DNA from: Molossus alvarezi
Lineage: Eukaryota; Chordata; Mammalia; Chiroptera; Molossidae
NCBI GenBank assembly: GCA_037176705.1
Contig: CM073885.1
Location: 215,276,290-215,340,289, forward strand
Length of the DNA stretch: 64,000 nucleotides
Reading direction: 5' to 3'
Within the stretch, counting starts at the first letter, position 1. Every line of letters begins with the position of its first letter. Made by a program: the position numbers and the translations under genes. Positions 35,853-49,470 of this stretch are shown here, piece after piece. The notes beneath the pieces are model-generated. The model was not told where the DNA came from, did not search any database, and saw only the letters and a program-made list of their open reading frames with translations.

Positions 35853-36173
35853 TTTTTTATTAATTAATTTTTGTTACAGGTGTTTCTCCTTTTTCCCCCA
35901 CTGATTCCCACCCCCTCCCTCCCTGCCTGTCCCCAGTTTGTTGTCCATGTCCACTGTTCATGCATGCATGCATATAAGTTCTGTGGTTCATCTCTCCCCC
36001 ACCACCCCCAGTTCTAGGGATTGTCAGTCTGTACCCCACTTCCACGTCTCTGGGACTACCCCATTCCTCGACTGTTATGTTCATTATATTCCACAAATAA
36101 GTGAGATCATATGATACTTGTCTTTCTCTGTTCGGCTTGTTTCACTTAGGATGATACTTTCCAGGTCCCTCCA
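35853..36173 (-). mobile_element. Short 5'-truncated LINE-1 nested in LINE-1
   Basis: Only about 320 bases of 3' UTR and the last ORF2 codons, with T-rich start at the left. A perfect 15-base duplication, tactctgcatctttt (35838-35852 and 36174-36188), shows a clean insertion. Confidence 0.95.
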
Positions 36174-36249
36174 TACTCTGCATCTTTTGAATGGAGTATT
36201 TAGTTCATTTACATTTAAAGTGATTATTGATAGGTAAATATTTATTGTC

Positions 36250-37489
36250 ATTTTATTATTCATATTTATTTTCTCTTTTTTTCATTCTTTCTTCTTCTTT
36301 AAGAAGTTTCTTTAACATTTCATGTAATACTGGTTTGGTGGTGATGAACCTTTTTAACTTTTTCTTGTTTCCAAAGCTTTTTATCTCCCCTTCGATTTTA
36401 AATGATAGTCTTTCTGGATAGGGTAATCTTGGTTACAGGTTCTTGCTTTCATCACTTTGAATATTTTGTGCCAGTATTTGCTGGCCTGTAAGGTTTCTGT
36501 TGAGAAATTAGGTGGCTCTTATGGGAGCTCTCTTGTAGGTAACTAACTGTCTTTCTTTTGTTGCTTTTATGATTCTCTCTTTGTCTTTAACCTTTGGCAT
36601 TTTGATTATGATGTATCTTGGTGTGGGCCTACTCGAGTTCATCGTGTTTGTGATTCTCTGCTCTTCTCGGATGTGTGTCTTTCCTTCATCAGGTTAGGAA
36701 AGTTTTCAGTCATTGTTTTTTCAAATATGTACTCAATCCCTTGCTCTCTCTTTTCTCCTTCTGGTACCCCTATAATGTGGATGTTGTTATGCTTGATGTT
36801 ATCCCAGATGTCCTTTAAACTATCCTCATTTGAATTTTTTTTCCTTCTTTTTGCTGTTCTGAGTGAGTGTCTTCTGCTACCTTGTCTTTTAAATAGCTGA
36901 TTTGATTCTCTGTTTCATCTAATCTGCTGTTGATTCCTTCTAGTATATTCTTCATTTTAGTTATTATAGTCTTCATTTCTGACTGGTTCTTTTTTTTTTT
37001 ATCATTTCTATGTCCTTTTTAATACTTATTATCTCTTTGTTGAAGTTCTCACTGAATTGATTCATCCTTTCTTTAAGTTCCTTGAGCATCCTTATAACTA
37101 TTGTTTTTTGTTTTTGTAAATCCTCACTCAGGGACATTTTTCCATTGATTTTATATTTTTAGATAGAGTGGAAGAGAGGGGGAAGAGACAGAGAGAGTAA
37201 GAGAGAGAAAGAGAGAGAAACATCAGTGTGAAAGAGAGACAAACATCAATGTGAAAGAGAGAGACATCAATTTGTTGCCTCCTGCATGACCTCCACTGGG
37301 GCCTGGGAATCAAACCTGTGACCCTTTGGTCCATAGGCCGATACTCTTACCACTGAGCCAAACCAGCCAGGGCATAACCATTGTTTTGATCTCTGCTTTT
37401 GGTAGATAGGTTGCCTCCGTTTTACTTCATTCTTTTTTTGGGATTTCTCCTATTATTTTACTTGGGGGCATGTTTCTTTGTCTCCCCAT
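36250..37489 (-). pseudogene. ORF1 of the older LINE-1
   Basis: The minus-strand ATG lies at 37487-37489 in the context gaggcagccaaaatgggg, almost the same as the HAL1 start context at 41146. Next come MGRQRN-like codons, a coiled coil, an NIHIIGVPEGE-like stretch near 36770 and the C-terminal domain near 36380-36560. A VES SINE sits inside at 37108-37373, and stops are frequent. The close match to the HAL1 start, and not to the ORF1 at 26151, ties this lineage to HAL1. Confidence 0.75.
37108..37373 (-). mobile_element. VES SINE inside LINE-1 ORF1
   Basis: Expanded GA-rich middle with a partially repeated aacatcagtgtgaaagag unit. Duplication ataactattgtttt (37094-37107) and ataaccattgtttt (37374-37387). 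Confidence 0.95.
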
Positions 37490-37673
37490 TTTGGCTGCCT
37501 CTCTGTATTTGTTTCTGTATATTAGGTAGATCTACTATGTCTCCCAGTCTTGGTATGATGGCCTTATGTAGTAGGGGTCCTGGAGGGCTCAATATCACTG
37601 TCTCCCTTATTACCAGAGGAAGGTGCTCCTGGAATGTGTGGTTAGGCGAACTCTCCTGTTGTAGTTGAATTTT

Positions 37674-37917
37674 TTTTTTTAATCCTCATCTGAGGACATT
37701 TTTACATTTATCTTCAGATAGAGCAGTAGGGAGAGAAGGAGGAAGAGAGAGAAACATCAATGTGAGAGAGACACATTGAGTGGTTGCCATCCACATGACC
37801 CCAAAAGGGGCCGGGGACAAACTGCAACCAAGGTACGTGCCTTTAGTGGGAACTGAACCCAGGACTCTCAGGTCTGTGGGCCGACGCTCTAACTGCTGAG
37901 CCAAACAGTCCAGGGCA
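37674..37917 (-). mobile_element. VES SINE inside LINE-1 5' UTR
   Basis: A perfect 19-base duplication, cctgttgtagttgaatttt (37655-37673 and 37918-37936). Confidence 0.96.
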
Positions 37918-39465
37918 CCTGTTGTAGTTGAATTTTGATTGTCGTTGGCTCCTCCATGTGTGGGGTTGACCCTCAGGCTGGCTGACTGTGAAGATTGACC
38001 CTAATCACAATATACCAGCTATTGTATGTCAGATCAGCAAAAGGCCTAACGCATAGCAGGATCCGCTGTCACCTGCTTGTCAGGCTCAGCCACTGAAGAG
38101 CCTCAGGCTGAATGTGAGTTGTGTGGGGCTAGTTCTCAGTGAGTCAGCAGGTAGAAGTGAGTGGTGTTCACACATTTAATTTTGGTACCAGTGCTGGGTC
38201 CAAGGCCTCTCTGTCCAAGTCTCAGGGTACACCTAGGCCACCCTTCACTTGTCCTTGGCTTATAGACCTTTGCAGTGGGGTGGGGTCTCATGGAGTTGTC
38301 AGGCTGAAACAGATTAAGATTTGGCTGTGTACTAGGGCTCCGCACAGAAATGGTGATGTCTGTCAGGCACAGGGGAAGACATCCCTTGCCATAAAACCAT
38401 TTGACTCAACCTCTCCCTGTATATCTCTGGATATACCCTGGAGTTTCCTTAGAATTTCATGAGAGTTTTTCAAAGAATCCTGTAATGCAGGCCCAGGCTG
38501 ACCACTGCCAGCTGATCCCACAGCCTGAGTCAGTTTGGCGGGGCTGGTCCTCAGGTAGTTTTCAGGGTTGGGGTAGTGCCATTTCCCAGATGCATAAGGG
38601 GTGGCTGTGACCTAATGTAGTAATGGTGGAGTCAGTTTGGTGTGTCCCAAAAATAGCTTTTACCCCAAAATCTTCTTATCTTTGTTCCTTGGCACCTCCT
38701 GAGGTTCCTGGAATTCCTTGAGAGTTTTCAGGAAAGACTATAATGTGGGCCCTGGCTGGTAGCTGCTGGCAGATTTCACAGCAGAGTACCAGCTTGGCAG
38801 GGCCAGGCCTCAGGGAGTGGGCAGGGTGGGGCTGGTGTAGCTCCCCAGGCCAATGTTGTTTGGAGGCAAGTGCTCAGCCCAGGAAAGATGGCGCCTGTGG
38901 GTGGTGTGGGTGAGGGACTCAACACAGAGACATTGACAGCTGTCCCTTACACCCTTTCCCTGAAGCCACCCAACTTAATCTCTCCCTGTATGGCTTTGGT
39001 CCCCTTTGAGCCACTGTCCCTCCACTGGAGCCTAGGTAGAGTACCTGTGAATGAGATTTTTGTGCACTGGCCCTTTAACAGGGCTCCTGGGTTTTCAGTA
39101 GTCTCCTATCTCACCCAGGCAGATGGAATCCCCACTGATTTTCACAGCCAGATGTTATGTGGGCTTCTCTTCCCGGCAATGACACTCAGGGCTGGGAAAC
39201 CTGGTGTGGGTTTGAGACCCCTTGTTCCTTAGAGAGAACCTCTACAGCTGAGATGTCCTTCCAGATTCTCAACTGCCACATGTAGGTGCGAAGTCAGCCC
39301 TTTTCTAGTCTCTGTCCTTCTTACTAGTCTTTATGTGGCTTTTCTTCTGGAAATCTTTAGTTATAAGACTTCTATTTAGCTCATCTTCAGATGGTTGTAA
39401 GTTTGATGTCCTGGGAGGAGGTGAATGTAACTTCTACCTACTCTGCCATCTTGAATTCCTTCCAC

Positions 39466-40228
39466 CATTAGTACTTTAATCACTCAGGAAAACCAAGGTT
39501 TTTAAAAACTCTAGCCAGTATTGGGGATGAAGACCATATATTTCTTATTATAAATCACAATTTCACACTTTGTATTGGCCATCTTAAATGTTTGACATTC
39601 TAATGTGTGTGTAGTAGTATCTCAATGTGGTCTTAATTTCATTGTGGTGTCTTGTCAGATATCACTTAATCCCATTTTGAAATTAACTCTAAGTTCTCTG
39701 ATCTGTGGACAAATGAAATCGATTTTGGTTTTATACATTTGGTTCAGAATATTAAACAGGAAAGAACATTCCTCTGAAAGAGTATTGACAAGGTGGAAGT
39801 GGAGTAAGGGACTCTTTCAGTAGGAGATAGATAAAACTGAAGAGGAAATAGGCTTTTAACTGTTAAACAACAAAATTTAATTGAGTAGGTTTGAAGATCT
39901 AATTGGCTGTATTCAACAATGATGAATTGGGGAGTATCCTATCTAGCAAATAGAAAAGAACTCCAAAAAGTTATTCAAAATAGAAGGCCATTATAGGCAG
40001 AGTGGTATGGGACAAGGAAGCTACTAGCAATTGTTAGGGGCCAGAATGGCAGGGATTATCAGGTAGATTCCTTTCCTGGAGTTGACCAGGAAGTTTCAGT
40101 GACTGGTTAAGATTATACTGCTGAGAGAGGCTGAAATTAAGATACGTATTAAGTCTTTGTTTGCTGATGTGGGGCTTAGCATAAGTGACTCCATTTTGGA
40201 CTTGTTGTTCTTTCTTTTTTTTTAAGTT
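39466..40228. other. Unique stretch; possible decayed LTR
   Basis: From about 39860 the text (gaagatctaattggctgtattcaac, gcaaatagaaaagaactcc, then gactccattttggac) resembles retroviral LTR repeats of mammals by general pattern. I cannot name the family and see no paired LTR or internal region. Confidence 0.35.
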
Positions 40229-40257
40229 AAAAAAATTTGTTTTAGAAGACTTCTGGT

Positions 40258-40269
40258 CAAGATGGCGGA
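40258..40269 (+). promoter_or_regulatory. YY1-like motif at HAL1 5' end
   Basis: tcaagatggcgg sits 14 bases into the element, the position used by YY1 in LINE-1 promoters to fix the transcription start. Confidence 0.6.
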
Positions 40270-41145
40270 TAGGTAAACGTGGTATCGCGTCCTCCCACAA
40301 CCACATCAAAGTTACAACTAAACCATAGAACAAACATCATTCAAAACCGCCTGAAATCAAGCTGAATGGAAGTCCTACAACTACGGAATTAAAGCAGCAG
40401 CCACATTCAGACAGGTAGGAGGGGCGGCGGCATGAGGGGCAGCGCGAAGGGCTGGTCTCACACCCAAGTGTGGCGGATAAAAATCAGGAGGATACCTCGG
40501 CTGGGACAGTCCTTCCTGAGGACTGAGGGGTCCCTGTCCCACACCAGGTGCCCCGCTCAGGGTTCCAGTGCCAGGAAGAGAAGTCCCCATAACTTCTGGC
40601 TGGAAAAACCAGCGGGAACTGAGGCTCAGGGAAGCTGAAGCGGCTGGAGCCCCAGGCAGCTCCTTAAAGGATCCATGCATGAACTTATCGGACTCTCTCC
40701 CTCTAAGCTTGGAGAGTGGAGGCAGCTCACTGGGCGCCAGAGACGTACAGGGAAGAACTGAGCTGTTTGGCACTGGAGCGAGGGCTAAAGAGGGGGCTTT
40801 CTCAGGGACAAACGTGCTGTCAGAGGCCTTTGTTCCTTTGGTGAGCCCTTCCCTGGGGCGGCAGACAGAAGCCATATCTGGGACTCCAGCAACCTGGCTC
40901 ACACTGGTAGCCCCGCCCTGCTGACTCCCTGAGGCCCCGCCCCACCCCACCCAACTTTCAGGCCCACCCCACCCAACTTTCAGGCCCACCCAAGCTGTTG
41001 CCACTTGCTTAACCATAGGATTGGCTTGTCTTAGATCCTGCTTCAGGTTTTCCTAAATTCTTTCAAACAAGCAGCATATGGTCTCAGCTAGCCCCATACC
41101 TCTCGTTAAGTAATACACAGAAACAAACACAGGGAGGCAGCCAAA

Positions 41146-42081
41146 ATGAGGAGACAAAGAAACAGGTCCCAAATGAAAGAACAGAACAAAACCCCAAGAA
41201 AAGAACTAAGCCAAATGGAGATAAGCAACCTAACAGATGCTGACTTCAAAATACTGCTTATAAGGATGCTCAATGAACTTAGTGAGAACCTCAGTGAACT
41301 TAGGGAGGGCCTCAAGAGCATAAAAAAGGACCAGTAAGAAATTATGAATGCACAGTTAGAATTGAAGGAGGCATTAACTGAAATAAAGAATAATTTACAC
41401 AGCTTCAGTAATAGAGTACGTAAATCCAAGGAGCAAACCATCGATTTGGAATATAAGGAAGCAAAAAATGCCCAATCAGAACAGCAAAAAGAAAAAAGAA
41501 TCCAAAAAAATGAAGATAATGTAAGGAGCCTTTGGGACAACTTCAAGCGTGCCAACATTCGCATCTTGGGGGTACCAGAAGAAGAAGAGAGAGAACAAGA
41601 AATCGAAAACCTGTTTGAAACAATAATGGCAGAAAACTTTCCTAACTTGGTGAAGGAAACAGACATACAAGTCCAGGAAGCACAGAGAGTCCCTAACAAG
41701 ATGAACCCCAAGAGGCCCACACCAAGACACATCATCATCAAAATGCAAAAGGTTCAAGACAAAGAGAGAATCTTAAAAGCAACAAGAGAAAGGCAGCTAG
41801 TTACCTACAAGGGAGTTCCCATAATGCTGTCAGCTGATGTCTCAAAAGAAACTTTGCAGGCCAGAAGGGAGTGGCAAGAAATATTCAGAGTGATGAAAAG
41901 CAAGAACCTACAACCAAGATTACTCTATCCTGCAAAGCTGTCATTTAGAATCGATGGCCATATAAAGAGTTTCCCAGCCAAGAAAAAGTTAAAGGAGTTC
42001 ATCACCACCAAACCGTTATTATATGAAATGCTGAAGGGTCTTTTTGAAGAAAAAGATAAAATATATGAACAAACAAAATGA
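41146..42081 (+). pseudogene. HAL1 ORF1, intact but for one in-frame stop
   Basis: Predicted to encode a LINE-1-type RNA-binding chaperone of 311 codons. The only defect seen is a TAA at 41335-41337; the frame before it (MRRQRNRSQMKEQNK...) and after it (from 41344) is the same. The 23101 copy has TCA at that codon, so the stop is a private change. Domains in order: a basic N-terminus, a coiled coil (about codons 50-130), an RRM-like domain (NIRILGVPEEEEREQEIENL), the RPTPRHIIIKM block, and a C-terminal domain with LQARREWQEIFRVM and LLYPAKLSFRIDGHIK. Conserved basic residues of the RNA-binding face are kept. It lies 360 bases from the A tail with no ORF2 between. A shorter product starting at 41344 would lack the N-terminal region. 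Confidence 0.9.
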
Positions 42082-42458
42082 CAATGAATACATATCTATC
42101 AACAATGGAATCTACAAACAAAATGAACAGGTAGAACAGAAACATTCTCATAGATACAGACAACATATTGTTGGTTGCCAGTTTGGGGGGTGGGTTGGGG
42201 GAATGGGTGAAAAAGGTGAAGAGATTAAGAAGTACAAATTCATTGCTAGACTGACAAACCTCAAAGAGAAAGGGGTTGAGGGGGTGGGAAGAAATAAACC
42301 AAAGAACTTATATGCATAACCAATGGACACAGACAATAGTGTCTGAAATGGCGGGAGGGGGGTGGGAGTGGGGAGGAGGGGGTCAATGGGGGAAAAATGT
42401 GGAACATCTGTAATACATTTTACATTCAACAATAAAGATTTAAAAAAAATTTGTTTTA

Positions 42459-42472
42459 AAATTTGAGGACAT

Positions 42473-42515
<43 letters not shown>

Positions 42516-42641
42516 TAGATTCCGTACATGCCTTGACCAGGTATCGAACCCATGCATTGTCTAGGAATCAATGCCCCAACTGGGAATGGAATTAACAACC
42601 TTTTGGTGCACAGGATAACTGCTGAGCCACTCCAGGTAGGC
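42459..42641 (-). mobile_element. Decayed VES-type SINE, target of HAL1
   Basis: A (GA)n tract (42476-42510) is followed by gtacatgccttgaccagg, accttttggtgcacaggat and ctgagccactcc, matching the tail-variant SINE. Its poly-T tail lies at about 40210-40244, on the other side of the HAL1. Confidence 0.75.
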
Positions 42642-44115
42642 CTATTATTTCTTTTGAACACTATGTATCTACCACTTTTCAGAAATTTTCTTTCCCAACT
42701 TTTATCTACTCCATCACTGCAATTATTTGTCATTTTCTGGAATTTCTTTCACACAGTAGAGCTCACTGTGGATTATAAGATCATTACTTATCCTCTCTAT
42801 CATATTAGTATCATCATCACTTATTAGTTGTATTATTGCAGCTATGCATTTTACTACAATGTACTACCAAACCAAGGGAAATTGAGCTGATTTTTATTTT
42901 TTCTGTTTTGCTGAACCTAGAATATTTGGAGTTTGATTTTTTTTTTTTTTTTTTTTACTGGGGAAACAGTAAAATTTATGTTGAAAGTGTCTATTCTCCA
43001 GAGATTTATGAGCAAGCCAGAAGTCATTTTTTCCCCCCACATACACAACTAGATTTACAAATGCCTGGGTAAATGGCAAAGAAATAAAATGAATTTTCAA
43101 AGTGGACTCCAACAGAAGAATTTAATGTCATAGCTTATCACAATAGAGATATATCAACTATAGTATTTGGACAAATATGGTTAGAAAGAAAACAAGATGT
43201 CTTATTTTATGGGGCAGAAAATGCACTTACTTTTTTTGTTTTTTATTTAGTAATATCTGTGGTCTATTTTCTAGGAAGTATTTTTGTATTTAGTAATGTG
43301 TATATTCATGCAGACTTACACATTACTTCTGATTATTCTGGTTACTTAGGACTTTTCATATGTGGGTTATTAGCATTTTGTAGTTTATATATGCACATTA
43401 TATTGAATATTTCTTTAGTGTCAGTAAGAAAATAAATCATTGGTATGAGAACACACTGGCATTACAAGGTATTCATCTGGAATTATTCAACCTTTCACAA
43501 GCAAATGAGAAAGATTATAGGGTTAGACCAAATCCTGGATTCCTTTTCCTCTCTGCCCATCTGTATTCATTATAGTTGAAAGATAGACAAATGAAACTAT
43601 TGGTAGCTCTGTCTTTAAAGCTTTATTACAATTTAAAAGCATTAAAAAGGAGAGAAAATGGAAAAATCTTATCAAAGGCTCAAAATAATCTTCATATTGA
43701 ATAGTTGAATTTTCCAGCTTAATGACAATGAAGAATGAAGATAGGTATTGTAAAGATATGACTTCATATTGGTATAATTCAGTATTTGCAATTTTAAAGA
43801 ATTGATTATAGAATTTGTAAAGACCTCTGTCATAATATAGAACTGACAATTGGGCACACCACTAGAGGAAATGAAATGGGTCAGTGGTTTTCCATTCTGT
43901 ATAAATTACATAGGGCAAACCCACAGCTTTGGCTAAAATGCACACCAGAATCCAAAATACCTCTGGTCTGTTGCTCTGGCTATTGTTATGTTTCTTGGAC
44001 CCCAGGAATGTGCATTGAGAATATGGAAAAACCAGAGAGCACAAAGCTGTCACATGAAATGCAGAGAATATTGATAGTTTTCCCTGGTATTCATTTTTGT
44101 CCCCTTTCCCCAAAA
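42642..44115. other. Unique non-coding stretch
   Basis: About 1.5 kb with a T run of 20 (42938-42957). No gene or repeat that I can support. Confidence 0.45.
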
Positions 44116-44128
44116 CATCCCCACTTTA

Positions 44129-44348
44129 TTTTATTTAATTTTTTTCTTTATTGATTTTAGAGAGAGGAAGGGAGAGGGAGAGAGAGATAGAAACATCGAT
44201 GAGAGAGAACATTGATTGGCCTCCTCCTGCATGCCCACCCCTGGGGATCAGGCCCACCAACTGGGCATGTGTCTTGACAGGGAATCAAACTGGCGACCTC
44301 TTGGTGCATGGGTCAACGCTCAAGTATTGAGCCACACCGGCCGGGCAG
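44129..44348 (-). mobile_element. VES-type SINE, ttattgattttagagag tail variant
   Basis: Duplication catccccacttta (44116-44128) and cacccccacttta (44349-44361). The tRNA head ends at ccacaccggccgggc. Confidence 0.94.
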
Positions 44349-44361
44349 CACCCCCACTTTA

Positions 44362-44747
44362 ATCCAGGGATCCAACCTTTGCTAGCACAGCTCATGGGCT
44401 CCAGGGGAAGCTGAGCCCTCTCCCAGTTCCAGGGGTTCCTGATTGGTGTTAGGGTAATTCCATCCCTACTGTCCCAGTGTTTGATTCTGGAATAGTCGTG
44501 TGTCACAATAACAGACCCTTACTGGGGAACTTAGAGTCCTTTTCTTTGGTTTTAAGAGTGGGCCACCAGGCTTGTGGATGCCTTTTCCTCTAGACACATG
44601 TTTTTAATGTTAGTCCTGAAACCACTGTAGCCAGTTTGAAGCAGACACATGGAAAGAGAATAGAATCAAAGAGATGCAAGCCAGAACTCTAATCAAATCA
44701 TATCTGATCCCTGCTTTTAGAGCTGTGAGCTAATAAATTTCCTTAAG
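44362..44747. other. Unique stretch
   Basis: Flank of the SLC25A46 retrocopy; nothing recognised. Confidence 0.4.
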
Positions 44748-44762
44748 TGTTTATGCAAATTT
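44748..44762. repeat. Left target-site duplication of the SLC25A46 retrocopy
   Basis: tgtttatgcaaattt, perfect match to 47215-47229. Confidence 0.93.
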
Positions 44763-47214
<2,452 letters not shown>

Positions 47215-47229
47215 TGTTTATGCAAATTT

Positions 47230-47616
47230 AAGTGGGCTGTTCCTTGTAGCCAAGATTACCCCTACTGATAGAGATAGGAGGTACAGTCCAAACCTAAGTG
47301 GTTTCTAATCCAGAGGACCCCACAGGGTCTGTTTCAGGGATCCTTTGGCCACTTTGAGCTAATGAGAGGGTCATATAGATGCTCTCTTCTGGTCCAGACC
47401 TATTTTAAAATTTCACTTTTTTTGTGGTCATGCTCTTCAAAGTTTTCTGGTTTGTAAGCCTAGAGAGTACTCCTTCAAAGGCCATCTCTGCTGGAATGGA
47501 TCCTTTGGATGCAATCTGATGCAGATACCCATCCTCCGGTCCAGAAGTGCCTGCCACTGTGACCTCCAGGCTATGGAAAATACATCAAATGGTTCTTCTC
47601 TCTGGTAGTTCACCAT
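47230..47616. other. Unique stretch
   Basis: Nothing recognised. Confidence 0.4.
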
Positions 47617-47629
47617 CTCCAGCATTTCT

Positions 47630-47647
47630 TTTTTTCTTTATTGATAT

Positions 47648-47688
<41 letters not shown>

Positions 47689-47858
47689 GGAAGGAGAGAG
47701 AGACAGAAACATCAATGAGAGAGAACATCGATTGGCTGCCTCCTGCATGCCCCCCACTGGGGATGAGGCCCACAACCTGGGCATGTGCCCTGACCGGGGA
47801 TGGAACTGGCGACCTCTTGGTGCATGGGTCATGCTCAACCACTGAGCCACACCGGCCA
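47630..47858 (-). mobile_element. VES-type SINE, ttattgatattagagag tail variant
   Basis: Long (GA)n tract (47650-47683). Imperfect duplication ctccagcatttct (47617-47629) and ctctagcacgatt (47859-47871). Confidence 0.92.
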
Positions 47859-47872
47859 CTCTAGCACGATTT

Positions 47873-48161
47873 ATAATGAGGAGACCTGTCTGTGGGAGAT
47901 GAATTCTTACTAATAGACTCACTTCTGGCTTCTCTAATTTTATAATAGTTTTGGTCCAGGCACACAGTCACTTTTGGGAACACCTGTTGAGCCCTTAACA
48001 GCTAAAAGTGGAAGCTATTGTGATAGAGGCAACTTGGTATTGAAAAGGCTTGGTCAGGCATGATAATAAAGCTGTCATTCTAAATAACCTCTAACTAGGC
48101 CCCATAAGAAGTAGCTGGATTGCATTCCAAGGGTAAAATATCTATTGTCAGCCACTATATG
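47873..48161. other. Unique stretch
   Basis: Nothing recognised. Confidence 0.4.
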
Positions 48162-48177
48162 CTACAGATAAACTTCT

Positions 48178-48410
48178 TTGTTTGTTAATCCTCACTCGAG
48201 GATATTTTTCCACTGATTTTTAGATAGAGTGGAAGGGAAAGAGAGAGAATCATTAATATGAGAGACAATGATTGGTTGCCTCATGCACAACCCCGACCAG
48301 GGCTGAGGATCGAACCTACAATCCAGGTATGTGCCCTTTACTGGGAATTGAATCCATGACCCTTCGGTCCGAGGGCCAACGCTCTAATCACTGAGCAAAA
48401 CTAGCCAGGG
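48178..48410 (-). mobile_element. VES SINE
   Basis: Duplication ctacagataaacttct (48162-48177) and ctacagacaaactttt (48411-48426). Confidence 0.94.
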
Positions 48411-48426
48411 CTACAGACAAACTTTT

Positions 48427-49157
48427 ACAGTGAGGGATCTGTGATGTGCATGGTGTGTAATATTATAAGCCTGCAATCAGATAGGTGTGTTTTGCACTTT
48501 TGTTTAAATAGAACTATCAAGTCAAGACCAGTGGTTTTACATTTGGTTGTGAGTTGGGGTGGGGGTGAGGGGCAGAGCACTTGGCAGACATAGTTCCTCA
48601 GATAAAACACCTTAAAACAATGTATATTTACATTGCCATTTAATGCCATTCTGAATACGAGGCAGATCTGCAGGCAGAAAATCTGACTATTGTATCTATA
48701 ACCCCAATAATGTTGGGCCTCTTTGTTTTTCCCTTAGAGTCGGTCTCTGCTCATTGTTTCAGCCAAAGGTATATCAGTCTGACATCTAAAAATAATTGTA
48801 AAGCAATTTAAATTTTCACTGTAATGTCTTGGATGATACAAAGCGGAGACATTCATACCAAGGTACAAACTGTTAAAAGTTTTTTATTCATCTATCTTCC
48901 CAAAGTCTCACTTACAGCATGGTAGGTGGCTCTAATCTGTTATTTTCTCAAGATTTCTTCAGAAAGTCAAAAATATCTCTTGCTCTCCTTTGTCCTGTCT
49001 CTATTCTCTTCTGTGTATATTTTCTTCTCTTGTAGAGTACATTTGGCCCTTTTCAATAAAAATAAATAAGGCCCATCTAGGATTCTCTGTTATCCATTAC
49101 TCAGTTCTACACAGAGTCCCAGGAATTAGGTATATGATGAAGGAGAGAATTCTCCTT
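48427..49157. other. Unique stretch
   Basis: About 730 bases with a G-rich tract at 48555-48577. No gene recognised. Confidence 0.45.
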
Positions 49158-49170
49158 AGCATTACTTTTT

Positions 49171-49451
49171 TGTTTTTGTTTTGTCAATCCTCATTTGAGG
49201 ATATTTTTTCCATTGATTTTTTAAAAAAGAGTGGAAGGGAGGGATGAAAAGAGGAGGAGGAAGAGGAGGAGGAGGAGGAGGAGAGAGAAAGAACTTCTAT
49301 TGGTTGCCTTCCGCCCATAACCCGACTGGGACCAGTAAATTGAACCTGCAACCCAGGTACATGCCCTTGACCAAGGATCGATCCTGTGATCCTCTGGTGC
49401 ATAGGCCAATGCTCTAACCACTGAACCACTGAGCACACCATCCAGGGTGTA
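49171..49451 (-). mobile_element. VES SINE with GGA expansion
   Basis: Reverse VES whose purine tract has become (GGA)n (49251-49283). Duplication agcattactttt (49158-49169 and 49452-49463). A third copy of this target occurs at 54352-54363. Confidence 0.93.
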
Positions 49452-49470
49452 AGCATTACTTTTTTTTTTT

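Larger units (their letters stand above)
31640..39465 (-). mobile_element. Older near-full-length LINE-1 carrying seven nested insertions
   Basis: On the minus strand the 5' end lies near 39465 (ggaattcaagatggcagag, YY1-like), followed by a 5' UTR of about 1.7 kb net, ORF1 starting at 37489, ORF2 starting near 36220 and continuing to about 31640, where the C-terminus and 3' UTR are cut off. It is more diverged than the 25346 copy, and both ORFs are full of stops. Insertions in it: a truncated HAL1 (31991-32361), VES SINEs at 32368, 33029, 34326, 37108 and 37674, and a truncated LINE-1 (35853-36173). It therefore predates all of these. Confidence 0.85.
40245..42441 (+). mobile_element. Complete HAL1 (half-LINE-1)
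   Basis: A 2.2 kb element with all expected parts: a start at tcaagatggcgg (YY1-like, 40258-40269), a 0.9 kb 5' UTR, ORF1 at 41146-42081, a 360-base purine-rich 3' UTR with G runs (42345-42390), AATAAA at 42431-42436 and an A tail. Duplication aaaaaaatttgtttta at 40229-40244 recurs at about 42443-42458. ORF2 is absent without any sign of a scar, and the same ORF1-to-3' UTR join occurs in the 23101 copy, so this is a family structure and not a private deletion. It inserted into the A tail of an older SINE (42459-42641). Confidence 0.93.

Noticed and set aside
41106..41741. 211-codon minus-strand open frame opposite HAL1 ORF1
   Set aside because: It lies exactly antisense to the conserved ORF1 and mirrors its codon pattern; unlike the 5' UTR case there is no reason beyond ORF1 constraint for it to be open.
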